Shown: piece after piece, positions 22,660 to 33,212 of the stretch
Position numbering within the stretch: position 1 is the first letter of the stretch
Layout of the letters: each line of letters begins with the position of its first letter
Source of the DNA: Xiphydria camelus
Taxonomy: Eukaryota; Arthropoda; Insecta; Hymenoptera; Xiphydriidae
Assembly: GCA_963678675.1 (NCBI GenBank)
Contig: OY783199.1
Location: 12,762,708-12,826,707 of the forward strand
DNA: 64,000 nt
Direction of reading: 5' to 3'
Program-made: the position numbers and the translations under genes
The notes under the pieces: model-generated
Told to the model about the DNA's origin: nothing
Seen by the model: the letters and a program-made list of their open reading frames with translations, nothing else
Databases searched by the model: none

Positions 22660-23057
22660 GTATGTCCCGGGGATAACGCAAGTATTTCAATTTCCCTGAC
22701 ATTTGACTTTGGTAGTGCTTGGAACGGCGCTGTAGTTAGAGTTGGCTTCAAAAGAGTGCGCTGCGTTCTTACGAGCCGTGTTTCGAGAGCGAAAAGTGTA
22801 AAACGTCTGATTCCTCGGGAACTGTCAATTCGGGAGATCGAAGCGTCTAACCTCGAAATTAACTGAATTTGTAAATAATGGTAAATAATGTGTAGAAGTG
22901 ATGAGAAATAATCATACAGGTTTCGGAAACACGGCTCGTAAGAACGCAGCGCACTCTTCTGAAGCCAACTCTAACTACAGCACCGTTCCAAGCACTACCA
23001 AAGTCAAATGTGGGGGAAATTCAAATACTTGCGTTATATCCACGGGACATACTGTAT
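22660..23057. mobile_element. Palindromic MITE with ACAGTATGTCCCG ends
   Basis: About 130-bp inverted arms (22662-22790 and 22920-23055) share CTTTGGTAGTGCTTGGAACG and CGTTCTTACGAGCCGTGTTT. The middle carries TCAATTCGGGAGATCGAAGC, a word also found at 24775, 48075 and 49150, which links several palindromes in the window to one family. Confidence 0.8.
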
Positions 23058-23180
23058 ATTGTTAAACATCTAGCCCATTATCTAGTAATGCCTGTTGCAT
23101 ATTTTGCGGTACTCGTGGAAGAGCTCTGTAAGCAGCAACGGAATACATTTAGGGACTTACAATTAGAAAAATTTCGGTCT

Positions 23181-23416
23181 CCTGCATATAGGTAGAGACT
23201 GAAAATTTTATTTGTGAATAAATTCACAAGAATTGTAATTTGTTCAATCATTAAATCAATAAATTATTTGATTTCGAGCTTTCAGAGTATGTTGAGCGAG
23301 TTATAAACTATAACTGTTTATTAAGAAGCACATGTTATTCTAGTAAATCAGGACTTGTGGTTGCAGGAGTTTGAATGGTGAGAACGTGTGTTGGAAGTTG
23401 TGAGACGAAAAATTGT
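23181..23416 (+). repeat. Dispersed repeat, partner of 14092-14323
   Basis: The inverted copy of the 14092-14323 repeat, running from CCTGCATATAGGTAGAGACT to GTTGTGAGACGAAA. Confidence 0.7.
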
Positions 23417-24028
23417 AATAAGTGCGATCAACAGAGTGTGCAAGAGTAGTATAGGGTATAGATAGAAAGCTGAGAGAAAGAGTTAAAGGATAGATTATAA
23501 GGGTTTGTTGGGAAAGGGAGGGTAACGATAGGAAATTAGAAAAAGCGAGGAAAAGTCAAAAGTGAGGTTAAGTGAAGCGGTGAGGAGGAAGATAAGCGAG
23601 AGGCAGAGTCGGTAAGGTAGGTAAGCTTTAGACCGGTGGCGGAAAAGGAAGGGAAATACGTAGGAGATAAATATGAACAAGGAAAAAAGAGGCAGATGAA
23701 CCAACAAAGTGGTAGTACCACATGCAGTTGCTCCAGGTAATTCACACATTTCTCATAATATGAGAAATGTGTATAATCCTTTTCTTGTATGATCGAATAT
23801 ACACGCGGGGACATGAAATCTGTCGCTGGTGACTATTTAATTGTTATTTCTAAACGTACTAACCAATGATTAATAATCCTCATGCTTTCATTAACGAGAG
23901 TAGATGCCACCGTAGATAACGAGGGCATGAGGATTAATTGTTCATTGGTTTGTACGTTTAAAAATAACATTTAAAAAAAGTCACCAGCGACAGATTTCGT
24001 GCCCCCGGGTGTAGCTTATGTGATTGTA

Positions 24029-24332
24029 TTAACCCTTTCACTCACGAATTTTTATTTTTACAGCTATACAATTGATAATGTATATTCCAGCTGTTCGATG
24101 CTTTAAATTTTAATTTTTCTGATAAAAAAATTTTTTTTTTCATAAATTTAATTTTTTTGGTTTATTTATAAATTTAATTTTTAATTTTTATGGCTATATA
24201 TGTCTTATACGTTCGTTACAATGTCCACGAATGTACTTCTTGTGAACAAACGGTAAAAATTCTAATTTATGACCTTATATATACATTAATCTACATGTCC
24301 ACATTTGTGGACACCGTGAGCGAAAGGGTTAA
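24029..24332. mobile_element. TTAA-flanked MITE, piggyBac-like, copy 2
   Basis: TTAA (24029-24032 and 24329-24332) flanks inverted ends CCCTTTCACTCAC and GTGAGCGAAAGGG (one mismatch in 13). The opposite arm of the enclosing palindrome carries the same flanks joined by a single TTAA, so the 300-bp element plus one TTAA was added after the palindrome formed. Confidence 0.92.
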
Positions 24333-25214
24333 TTATTGTTTTACTTAATTTCAAACAGGCAATTTTATTCCGGACAATCATTCACCGGTGACTATCAACG
24401 CCTTACGATGAACCTGCGCGAATAGGCAGCATGAGCACGGCAGATCGAGGTAGCGAGCATCAAGACTTCCAGTTGAAAGGAAGTTTTATAACAACGTCGA
24501 TGGAAATACTCAATAATGGGAAATACCAAACACTCCATACTATTATGAATAAAACAGTTATATTTCAATAATAAAATATATTTTTTCTTCAAAGTTTTAA
24601 GCATTATTCATTCATATACCGTATGTCCAATGGCTAGTCGAGCAGGTGCAGCGACCTGAATTTTTCTGAAATTTGACTTCGGCAGTGTTTTAGTTAGAGT
24701 TGGCTTTGGAAGATGGCGCTACGTATGAGCAAAATATTTGAAATGGTAAAAGCGGGAGGTAGATAAATGCGGGAGATCGAAGTGTAACCTCAAAATTGTG
24801 AATGTTTAAATAATGGTGAGTAATTGTTTGAAACGATAAGACATAATAATTATGGTTCTTTTCGATGTTCAACCAAATAACACGACTGATACCTAATTGC
24901 AGAGAGAAACTGATGCGACTGGCAGTCGTGGAGGAAGGGGCTACCATTCAACGTGGTCCTCGCCAGAGTGGTCGAGCTCTGCCTCGGCGACGAAAGGTGC
25001 AATTGAAATGAAATTAAAGTCTGAGCACAAGGTGAAAATTGGAAGGCATGGAAAGAAAACGCGGCAGAGTCGTTGACAGAAGGAATGTGAGTGAAGTGCG
25101 AAAGAAAAGTGCAGTGACGCCGAAAAACCATGTGGAAGACAGTGACGAACAGCAGCAGCAGCTGGTCGACACTGCTCAATTCCGCACCAGCTCCTGAATG
25201 ATCGCGATATATCG

Positions 25215-25545
25215 TGAAAGCACTGCAAATCGTTGAACTGAAAAAGAACTGAAAGTCCTGAATATGCATTTATGCAGGCCTGTCAGTCCTTTTTCAGTTC
25301 CTCCGAATTCTATGGGCGGCCCACCCGAGTCGAAATCCGAGAACTGAAAAAGTCCTGACAGAACTGAAAGAGCACTGACAAAGCCCTGACAGAACTGAAT
25401 TATTTTCGTCAAAGTGGCCGCGCGGCCATGGGCCGCCCATAGAATTCGGAAGAACTGAAAAAGGACTGACAGGCCTGCATAAATGCATATTCAGGACTTT
25501 CAGTTCTTTTTCAGTTCAACGATTTTCAGTGCTTTCAGTTCTTTT
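25215..25545. repeat. Inner palindrome at the centre of the 2.8-kb palindrome
   Basis: AACTGAAAGTCCTGAATATG through CCGAATTCTATGGGCGGCCC (25240-25322) recurs inverted at 25430-25520. The core between holds two units related to the 21757 minisatellite and GGCCGCGCGGCC. Confidence 0.8.
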
Positions 25546-26413
25546 TCAGTGCTATCCCGAGTCAAAATCCGCAGATTCTCGCGCGAGAACTGTAAAATAT
25601 ATATACAAAATATATACACATGATTGCATTTAAGTAATTAATATATTATCAATATACTATTCATTATGTACATCATATATGAATGAATAATGCTTAAAAC
25701 TTTGAAGAAAAAATATATTTTATTATTGAAATATAACTGTTTTATTCATAATGGTATGGAGTGTTTGGTATTTCCCATTATTGAGTATTTCCATCGACGT
25801 TGTTATAAAACTTCCTTTCAATTGGAAGTCTTGATGCTCGCTACCTCGATCTGCCGTGTTCATGCTGCCTATTCGCGCAGGTTCATCGTAAGGCGTTGAT
25901 AGAGTCACCGGTGAATGATTTTCCGGAATAAAATTGCCTGTTTGAAATTAAGTAAAGCAATAATTAATACAATCACATAAGTTACACCCGGGGGCACGAA
26001 ATCTGTCGCTGGTGACTTTTTTTAAATGTTAGTTTTAAACGTACTAACCAATGAACAATTAATCCTCATGCCCTCGTTATCTACGGTGGCGTCTACTCTC
26101 GTTAATGAAAGCATGAGGATTATTAATCATTGGTTAGTACGTTTAGAAATAACAATTAAATAGTCACCAGCGACAGATTTCGTGTCCTCGCGTGTATATT
26201 CGATCATACAAGAAAAAGATTATACACATTTCTCATATTATGAGAAATGTGTGAATTACCTGGAGCAACTGCATGTGGTACTACCACTTTGTTGGTTGGT
26301 CTGCCTCTTTTTTCCTTGTTCATATTTATCTCCTATGTATTTCCCTTCCTTTTCCGCCGCCGGTCTAAAGCTTACCTGCCTTACCGACTCTGACTCTCGC
26401 TTATCTTCCCCGA

Positions 26414-27468
26414 TAGCCAGGTGGCTCCACAGTGGTGGCACTGTGGGACCACGCGGTGACTTTGAGAAACATCACAGTGATGTCTTGGTGCGTGCCCACT
26501 GGGGTACCACTGTGGCATCACGCAGTGTAAGCACTGAGTGAGGTTACGGTGACATAGTGGATAAAGTAGGAGGTATACCAATGAACTGGAAATTCATTTT
26601 TACTTTATAAAACAAGAAAAGGTTTATTTATTTCATACATACATATACGTACAACGCAAGTGAATGAATGTATATAGTATATAGGCAACACATTTTGAAA
26701 AATGAACATTATAATAATGAAACATTTAAGACATTTAAAATAAGTACATTATTTCACTAGAGTAACTGAAATGTTTTTAATAGAATTTTCTCGTCTGTAG
26801 TTCTATTTAAAATTCGAATTTTTAATTGAATTTTTTTATTTTCAAATAAGAAGAATTCCAAATTCTACTAATGAAGAGAAAATTGTATCAAAAACATTCT
26901 ATCGATTCATTTCTGATCTGAAAAAGCTCATAAAAACCAAACTAAGAATGATATTTACATAATTCAAAAGACTACGTATTACGGAAGAAAGTAAGAATAA
27001 TATAATGGTAATTATAACATTCTATAAGTTTATTTTGAGACAGAGTTCTCCCGTAATGCGAATAGTAAGGCGCTATTAGATGCGCAACGATATATTGACA
27101 CCCTAATTGAAGACACAAGTGCATAAAGGGTCCATGTAACATTTGAAATGTTTTGAGATAATCATTTTATATGCACTACAAAATGAAAATATCGAGTATA
27201 CTTAGATCCTTTATCAACTGTTAACTTTGTTAATATTAATCATTTTGCTAATTTAACCTCGGCATACAAATTATACACAGCTAAACTTCTAAAAGAAGCA
27301 TTAGAAAATCATTTCTCACAAAAATATCACTTAGACTCTTCATGCACTTGTATCTTCAATTATCAAATCTCATAACTCTACTTTTAGTCAAAAATGTGAT
27401 TGTAGTGCTATCTGTTACAAAAAAAGATACTTCATAAGGTAGAGAAAATCATACAACCTCCATATAAT
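26414..27468. other. Unassigned intronic sequence
   Basis: It starts with a short GC-rich block with repeated CACTGTGG and GTGCCCACTG words (26420-26560), also echoed near 58030. The rest is AT-rich with no coding signal. Confidence 0.4.
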
Positions 27469-27744
27469 TTACATCTTAGACGTTAAGTGAATTGTTGTCG
27501 GCGATTTCTTCATAAATTCCTCGTCTCTGATAGGAGTTTCAGTATGTCCACCTCCACCATAGAAGTTGTCCTCCAGGAAATCCTGAAATCGAGATCGAGA
27601 AAACTGTAGGATCCATCTTTGAAGTTTTTAAGTAAATAGAATGAAAAGAAAAATATAAATAAGTAGGGGAAAGTCTCACCATTTGTCTTCTTGATTCTTC
27701 GACCTTCCTATTCTCAGATGTACTCGCTTCTCGATGACGTTTTG
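27469..27744 (-). pseudogene. Possible two-exon fragment, minus strand
   Basis: Read on the minus strand, an exon-like stretch ending SENRKVEESRRQM (to about 27686) is followed by GTGAGACTT. After about 100 bases, a TTTCAG precedes an open frame starting DFLEDNFYGGGGHTETPIRD at 27582 and ending at a TAA at 27469. The joined frame is consistent (phase 0). The upstream block is duplicated at 28190-28255, where the same frame meets a stop. It may be the leader and first coding part of an LTR element, or a host-gene fragment. I do not recognise the protein. Confidence 0.35.
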
Positions 27745-28189
27745 TTCGTGCTCTCCTAGTGCAATTGAGGGTTGGATTGCCAAATCATCACGATTGTTTC
27801 TTCCGTTCATGGTTTCGAGCCTTTCTTGTTCCTTCACCTTCTTCTTACGACGACATTCTTTCACACAGCTCTGAAAACTTCATTCTTGCCAAAGAGAAAC
27901 TGTCTCTCGTGGGTCCGTCGAAACGCTGATTTTCCATCCTTGTATCTAAAAAAGTAATTCTTTTCTCCTTTACAAACAATCAATTTCCAATACAGATAAT
28001 TAGGAATACGGATAAATAGGACTTTCACAATAGTGAAAAATAATATTAAACTTTAATAACTTTAAATATAAAAAATAGTTTTAAACAAAACTTGTAGAGA
28101 ATTAGAGAAAACTTTAGGATCTTTCTTTAAAGTTTTTAAGTAAACAGTATCAAAAGAAGAATATAAATAAGTAGGGGAAAGTCTCACCA

Positions 28190-28500
28190 TTTAGCTTCTT
28201 GATTCTTCGACCTTGCTCTCGTCAGATGCACTCGCCTCTTCGCGCGACGGACTACGCGCCAAATTAATCTTGCGTTGTGGGTTTAGGATGAATAAAATTA
28301 CATCAATTTGTAAGGGAAAAAAAACAATGCATTAACTTTATTTGCGAGCTGGTCCGGTCGCTCGGAGGTTTTCGAACGTACTGGTCGCTCGACCCCGTAG
28401 CAATGAGGAACTTTCCCGGATCTAATTTATGGCTCAAAGGGCCCGAGGAGTGTCGAATTTCTCCCTCACACCGGTATACGGCCTAAATGTGAAGAGCACT
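28190..28500 (-). mobile_element. Possible LTR and primer-binding region (minus)
   Basis: On the minus strand a GC-richer block (about 28500-28330) with an AATAAAG signal is followed by a TTTGGCGCGTAGTCCG word resembling a retroelement primer-binding site, then a leader ending in GTGAGACTTTCCCC, a splice-donor-like site. The leader (28100-28250) duplicates 27570-27740. No gag or pol is present, so this is tentative. Confidence 0.3.
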
Positions 28501-28991
28501 TGGGCGAATATGCGACAGACAATTTATTAATAATTTATTAATTCGTAGTGATCACACGGGGTCCAGTGGATCCCATGGTAATAAAATATACATTTTTCTC
28601 ATAAAAAGTTTTTTTCGCTTTATTTTACACGTTCTAAACCGACCTATTTGATTGTACGAGTTTCATGAAAATTAATATCTTCAAACTGTACAATAAATAT
28701 ACTTTTTTCAAAACTCGTAATACTGTTTTTTTTTCTTAAAAGTATATTAGTATCTAAGTATTATCTTGAGAGTGAAACGCAGGAAGTTCTTTACTCTATC
28801 TCAAAAATTGAAATTTTGATGAATCTTTTTGTGAAAAAAGATACGAGTTGATGTGTCCAACATATATGTTGCCAACATGTTCCACCTGTTGTCAACCTGT
28901 CGCCAACATGTTACCAATATACGAGTTGAATTGTCCAACACATATGTTGCTAACATATTACCAACACTTTGCTGGCCGGTTTGTACGTACC
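28501..28991. other. AT-rich sequence with loose ATGTTGCCAACATG repeats
   Basis: From 28850 to 28975 the palindromic words CCAACATATATGTTG and CCAACATGTT recur irregularly. No gene. Confidence 0.5.
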
Positions 28992-29315
28992 TTAACCCCT
29001 TCCTGCATGATTTTTGTAAATTCCATGAAAAAATATATATATGACAGCTTTGCCCCTATTATTCATCAGAAAAATAATTTAACAAATATTTATGAAAAAA
29101 TAAGCATTTATTTAAAAAAAAATTATTTATGCCATATATGGTACACCATACACAGGAACAATAAAGTACGTACAATTGGCTACTAATACATATAACTTTT
29201 TTATATATATTGCAGTCGAGAAGATTTACAACGATTTATAAAAGATACACAGCCACATCACAGGTAGGTAACTATGTATGTGCCATATATGGTATAAGAT
29301 GCAGGAAGGGGTTAA
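28992..29315. mobile_element. TTAA-flanked MITE, second family
   Basis: The 13-bp perfect TIRs CCCCTTCCTGCAT lie inside TTAA at 28992-28995 and 29312-29315. The interior is AT-rich without coding capacity; a TGCCATATATGGTA palindrome occurs near both ends. The TTAA target and CCC ends point to a piggyBac-like source, distinct from the 3339/24029 family. Confidence 0.85.
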
Positions 29316-29464
29316 ATGACTCCAGCGGTACCCGAGCGGTTTGCCGTCGTAGGACATACGGTATACGTACTTCGAAAACAAATTTAAAACTGACAGGCTT
29401 GGCATGAATCATCTACACACGGGCAAGCTTGCGCGCGGTGCGACACGAAAAATCAAGCTCAGGC

Positions 29465-29590
29465 GTGCCATGCCTAGACCTGACGGAGCCATCAGTTTTG
29501 TACCATAAACGGTCGCATTTGCACGCGCGCATTGGCTCTTCGTGCAAATATGACAGTTTTGCCTCGCCGTGTATGGGCCGGTCTAGAATG
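29465..29590 (+). repeat. GC-rich repeat, partner of 21596-21735
   Basis: The inverted match of 21596-21735, from GCGTGCCATGCCTAGACCTG to GCCGTGTATGGGCC. It borders the GC-rich hairpin region on the right. Confidence 0.7.
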
Positions 29591-29719
29591 GCTGCGTCGG
29601 TCCTGGCGTGCCGGGTGCTGCTCGCGTCCCGGGTGTCGTCGTCAGGCCGGAGGCGAAGGTGGCTCGTCCACGTAGAGGGTTGCCGGTTAGGCGAGTCGAC
29701 GTAAGCGTCGGTCAACTAC

Positions 29720-30095
29720 GAGCGAGAGGGTGAACGCGTAGCAAATACTGCCCTCTCGGTCGCAAGAGTCGTTCGACTGGGCCTCGAGCCTCGAGGGTGT
29801 TCGCAGAGCGAAACTGCCGCTAACTAGACTCGGGTCCGATGCCTCGGCAGAGTTCGGGCGGTAGTGGTGTTCGCGTAGCAAATACTGCCACTACCGGGAT
29901 TCGAAGCTCTCTGCCGGTGAAGGTCGAATGCTGGTGATGTCCGCGGAGCGAAAACTTCCACCAGCAAGTCCTTAGACGGGATTCCGAGGGATAGTGGTGT
30001 TCGCGTAGCAAATACTTCCACTATCAACGCTCGGATGCGTCTAGGCAGCTCTCAAGTGCTAGGATGTTCGCGTATCAAATACTGTCCTAGCTAAG
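29720..30095. repeat. Series of hairpins: constant loop, varying stems
   Basis: Five perfect hairpins share a loop close to TGTTCGCGTAGCAAATACTG but have different stems: CGAGAGGG (29723-29758), CGGTAGTGG (29859-29896), GCTGGTG (29930-29965, loop TGTCCGCGGAGCGAAAACTT plus one unpaired base each side), GATAGTGG (29990-30025) and GCTAGGA (30058-30091). A degraded sixth (TGTTCGCAGAGCGAAACTG) lies near 29798. Stem pairing is kept while the bases differ, as in selected RNA structure. The block is GC-rich and lies just beyond the LINE's poly(A), so it is not LINE 3-prime UTR. Confidence 0.8.
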
Positions 30096-30362
30096 CTCGA
30101 GTGAGACTCTGGAAAGTCTGCCGGCGATTTTTTTTTTTTTTTTTTGAAGAACGGGCGAGGAGGGGAATCTTCGACAAGACACCCAAGATGTTAGTAGGGT
30201 AGTGTTGGATTTCTACCGACTAAACCCCTCCTCGTAGTTACCAACCTCGGGGGTTATAAACCAAGTAGAAGAAGAAGAAGGGGGGTAAGACGATAAAGCA
30301 AACGGCCCTGCAGCTAGCAGGGGCCGATGCGCGGATGGCACGAGTGCAAAGTTAGGCGTTAA

Positions 30363-31689
30363 TTAATAAGTATGCAGGGTCTGCGGACTTTGTCCGTGGG
30401 TCTGCTGGCGTAATTTCTGAGCGCTTTGATAGAGGGGTTGTCGTGGGTCTTGACGGAGTTGCGAAGGTTGCCTGCGTATTTTATGAGTGACGAGTGACGG
30501 GAGACCGGTTTCTTGGAGCAGCTGTTTGTTCCTAATGAACCAGGGGGAGTTTAGAGAACCTCTGAGGAGTCTCATGTAGGTACCCTGGAGTCTGGCTAGC
30601 TTCCTAGGGTCGGCCGAGCCCCAGACGGGAATGGCATAAGAGCAAATGCTCCTAATCAACGCGTTGGAGGCTCTGACCTTGGTGACCTGAGATATTTTCC
30701 TATTATTGAAAAATGGTTTCAGAGAGACGTAAACGCCGTTGGCTTTGCCGCGCACGGATGAGATCTGCTTACCCCAGTTTAATTTCCTGTCAAAAATTAC
30801 CCCTAAATATTTGACAGAGTTACTCCAGGGAATGAGATGATTGTTAACTGAAAGGGGATCTGGAGGGATATTGCGGCGAGAGAAGAAAATTGCCTCCGAC
30901 TTGGCTTCGTTGAGGGAGAAGCCCCACATATGATACCAATCGAGGAGGTAAGAATCTATTGACAACAGAGGAGCAAAACTTCTTGGTTTTGGAGGAATAT
31001 AACAGTGCGACGTCATCCGCGTATTGTGCGGTTATAATTTTGTCGTGGGTGGGGATGTCGTGACAGAAAAGATTGAATAGAGCGGGCGAGAGTTTAGAAC
31101 CTTGCGGAACTCCCGCCGTGATGGGTTGCGCAGCGGAGAAGCTATTCCCCGAGCGAACTCTGAAGGATCTGTTTGTGAGAAAGGACCGAATCAGACCGAT
31201 TAGATAGTGAGGGAGCTTCAGCTCATTTAATTTGAAGATTAAACCGTCGTGCCAGACTCTGTCGAAGGCTTGCTTGGCGTCGAGCAGGAGCATAGAGGTG
31301 TGACGGCTCTTGTTGAGGTTATCCGCGAGGAGTTCAGCTATACGGAGGAGTTGATGGCAAGTACCGTGCCGAGGATGGAAGCCATGCTGGAAATCCGGGA
31401 GGATGTTGGAAGCGGAGCAAAATCTGTTCAAGCGGGTTAGTATAATACTTTCCGCAACTTTACTTAGGGCGGGGAGCAGACTAATTGGTCTGTAGCTGGA
31501 GGCTTGGTTGAGAGGCTTGCTCTGTTTTGGGAGACAGATAATTGTAGCTGCCTTCCAAGCAGGGGGGAAGTATTGTAACCGCATCATAGCGTTGATGATG
31601 TTGCAGATGGCGACGATGAGGATGTGTGGGAGAATTTTGAGGACCCCATTGGGGATTGAGTCGTATCCTGGAGCTTTGTTTTTCTTTAA
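30363..31689 (-). pseudogene. Jockey-like reverse transcriptase, frameshifted
   Basis: Reverse transcriptase copies LINE RNA at the target site. Motifs in order: KKNKAPGYDSIPNGVLK, SSYRPISLLPALSKVAE, QHGFHPRHGTCHQL, LDAKQAFDRVWH, TAGVPQGSKLSPALFNLF, and AQYADDVALL with the catalytic DD. The frame then shifts near 30970 and continues with NEAKSEAIFFSRR, VKYLGVIFDRKLNW and a C-terminal SPWFIRNKQL typical of Jockey relatives. It stops at 30363. The frameshift makes it inactive. Confidence 0.88.
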
Positions 31690-32276
31690 GAGGCCGACAC
31701 ACCCCGTCTGGAAACGCCCGAAAAGTTGTCGCGGCTGTAAAGCGATAATTCCAACATGGTGCATAAGAACCTTTTGTACTTTTCGCCACCACGCTTAAAA
31801 AACATAAATCTAGGGCCCTATAGAAAAAAATAAATAAATTTCTTTGTTGTAATCCATCGGCGACCTCACAAATATACCTATATTTTGCAAGTTGTAAACG
31901 CGGAAACAATCGAAGTATTGAAATGAATTCTTCTATGGGACCCTAAAATAAACCTTGTACAAGGTACTACCACCTTTTGCACGAAAGATTTCTGAAAGCC
32001 CATTGCAGAAAACCTTTATTTCAAACCTATTACTCGTCTACTTTTATCAGCCGAGTAATGCTTCCATCTAGCGTCTTCACTACGTACGGACTGCGGGGTT
32101 GTCAGATTTGTCTCCGCCACGAATAGCAGAATATCGTCGGTCTTATCACGTAAGGGCGTATCTCACAAGGGGACCCCGGCAGATGTCAAATCGATTTTGT
32201 CTTAAAAACTTCTTGGAATAGCGTCGCGCGCGTGTTCCAAGTGTCTTCGGGATTGGCGTGCATAATGTTACCAATG

Positions 32277-32346
32277 CTTCGATAGCGCAACGGTTAAGTT
32301 GCCGGGCTGGGAGTCTCGATGTCGCGGGTTCAAGTCTTGTCGGTTT
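32277..32346 (+). tRNA. tRNA-like block (probably not functional), left arm
   Basis: Contains a D-arm/A-box-like TAGCGCAACGG and the B-box-like GGGTTCAAGTC with tRNA spacing, followed by a T run that could end pol III transcription. The acceptor stem does not pair convincingly and the copy is mirrored in the right arm, so I regard it as tRNA-derived repeat sequence. Confidence 0.35.
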
Positions 32347-32504
32347 TTTTTTTATTAACTTTTTTCATTCGATTATACAATCCCTTCTTGTTATAGAAAG
32401 TGGTTTACATTATCGAATAAAATAAAAGTTTCAATTGTTTTTATAGTTTTACGTTATTTTTTCTTCCTCGTTGAGGTGAACCAATATTATTGCAAACCAG
32501 GCCG

Positions 32505-32660
32505 TTTTTCGAAAATGTCAATGAAATTTGCTTTCCCATAACGCTTTTAAAGTGTAAATGTGCGTGTGGCAAAGTTCCATTCGTCAAATGTTCATGGTGT
32601 CAAAATACGGTGTGCTTCAAATGTTTTTTCGACAATTATTATCCAAAAAATCGTGTATAA
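32505..32660 (+). pseudogene. Zinc-finger tail of a transposase
   Basis: Open frame FFENVNEICFPI, CKCACGKVPFVKCSWCQ, VCFKCFFDNYYPKNRV, ending in TAA near 32658. The spacing and FV/VI-KC-WC pattern follow the zinc finger at 10320-10430 (CHICGDIAVITCAWCKKQLC). Only this C-terminal part remains, between the two arms. The homology is inferred from the motif pattern. Confidence 0.6.
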
Positions 32661-32875
32661 AATCTTCGGCAGCCAAAAATTCCCATGACGAAATGTAAGA
32701 ATAAAAAATGCAACGATGCTTCCAACTGTTCTTTCTAATAATATTGGTTCACCTCAACGAGGAAGAAAATAACGTAAAACTATGAAAAAAATTGAAACTC
32801 TTATTTTATTCGATAATGTAACCCACTTTCTATAACAAGAAAAGGTTGTAATCGAATGAAAAAAGTTAATAAAAA

Positions 32876-32945
32876 AAAAATCCCAACAAGAATTGAACCC
32901 GCGATATCGAGACCCCCAGCCCGGCAACTTAACCGTTGCGCTATC
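32876..32945 (-). tRNA. tRNA-like block (probably not functional), right arm
   Basis: The mirror copy of 32277-32346 with the B-box-like GGGTTCAATTC and the A-box-like region intact. Two diverged copies facing each other suggest it entered before the palindrome formed. Confidence 0.35.
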
Positions 32946-33212
32946 GAAGCATTGGTGACATGACGTACGCCAATCCCGGAGACACTTGGAACGCGCGCGC
33001 GACGCGGTATCCCGGTCTAAACGGGAGCGAGCCATGCTCTCGCCACTGAGGCCGGCGTAAGACCTAACCTAACCGGACCGTATCCACACTGCATGCATTC
33101 GGCAACATCGCTAACCTCGCGTAGCTCCACCCCCTTCTAGCGTTTTGACATTACCTCGTCTCACCGCTGCCCCGCAGGAGAAATTAGTGGGCCTGGTATG
33201 TCGGCCTCTTAA

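Larger units (their letters stand above)
23583..26413. mobile_element. 2.8-kb giant palindrome
   Basis: The left arm 23583-24625 and right arm 25677-26413 are nearly identical in inverted orientation. Each arm carries a smaller palindromic element (23800-24012 and 25988-26200; GACAGATTTCGTG ends) and a 27-bp perfect palindrome around TTTCTCATAATATGAGAAA. The left arm alone contains a TTAA MITE (24029-24332); the right arm has the uninterrupted site, one TTAA near 25963. Open frames repeated in both arms are mirror images, not independent genes. Confidence 0.85.
32216..33010. mobile_element. Inverted-repeat element with tRNA-like arms
   Basis: The arms 32216-32500 and 32730-33010 are inverted copies (TTCCAAGTGTCTTCGGGATT against its complement; CTCGTTGAGGTGAACCAAT at the inner edge). 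Each arm holds a tRNA-like block. The central 230 bp encodes a zinc-finger tail like that of the 7645-10949 transposon. It appears to be a deletion derivative of a related transposon whose arms captured a tRNA-like sequence. Confidence 0.75.
31690..33208. mobile_element. TTAA-duplicating DNA element inside the LINE
   Basis: TTAA at 31686-31689 and 33209-33212 flanks inverted ends GAGGCCGACACACC and GAGGCCGACATACC. Removing it joins the LINE frame exactly (VTIQSL to KKNKAPG), which proves the borders. The interior left part (31705-32200) is unassigned; the right part holds another inverted-repeat element (32216-33010). No transposase is seen. Confidence 0.88.

Noticed and set aside
24395..25899. 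Identical 69-aa frames MLKTLKKKYILLLKYNCFIH
   Set aside because: Mirror copies from the arms of the 2.8-kb palindrome; no codon or homology support.
29429..30027. Several open frames in the GC-rich hairpin region
   Set aside because: High GC lowers stop frequency; frames occur on both strands and match no protein. The hairpins explain the region better.
33071..33084. CCTAACCTAACC as telomeric (TTAGG)n sequence
   Set aside because: Only about two units; far too short to support a telomeric insertion.
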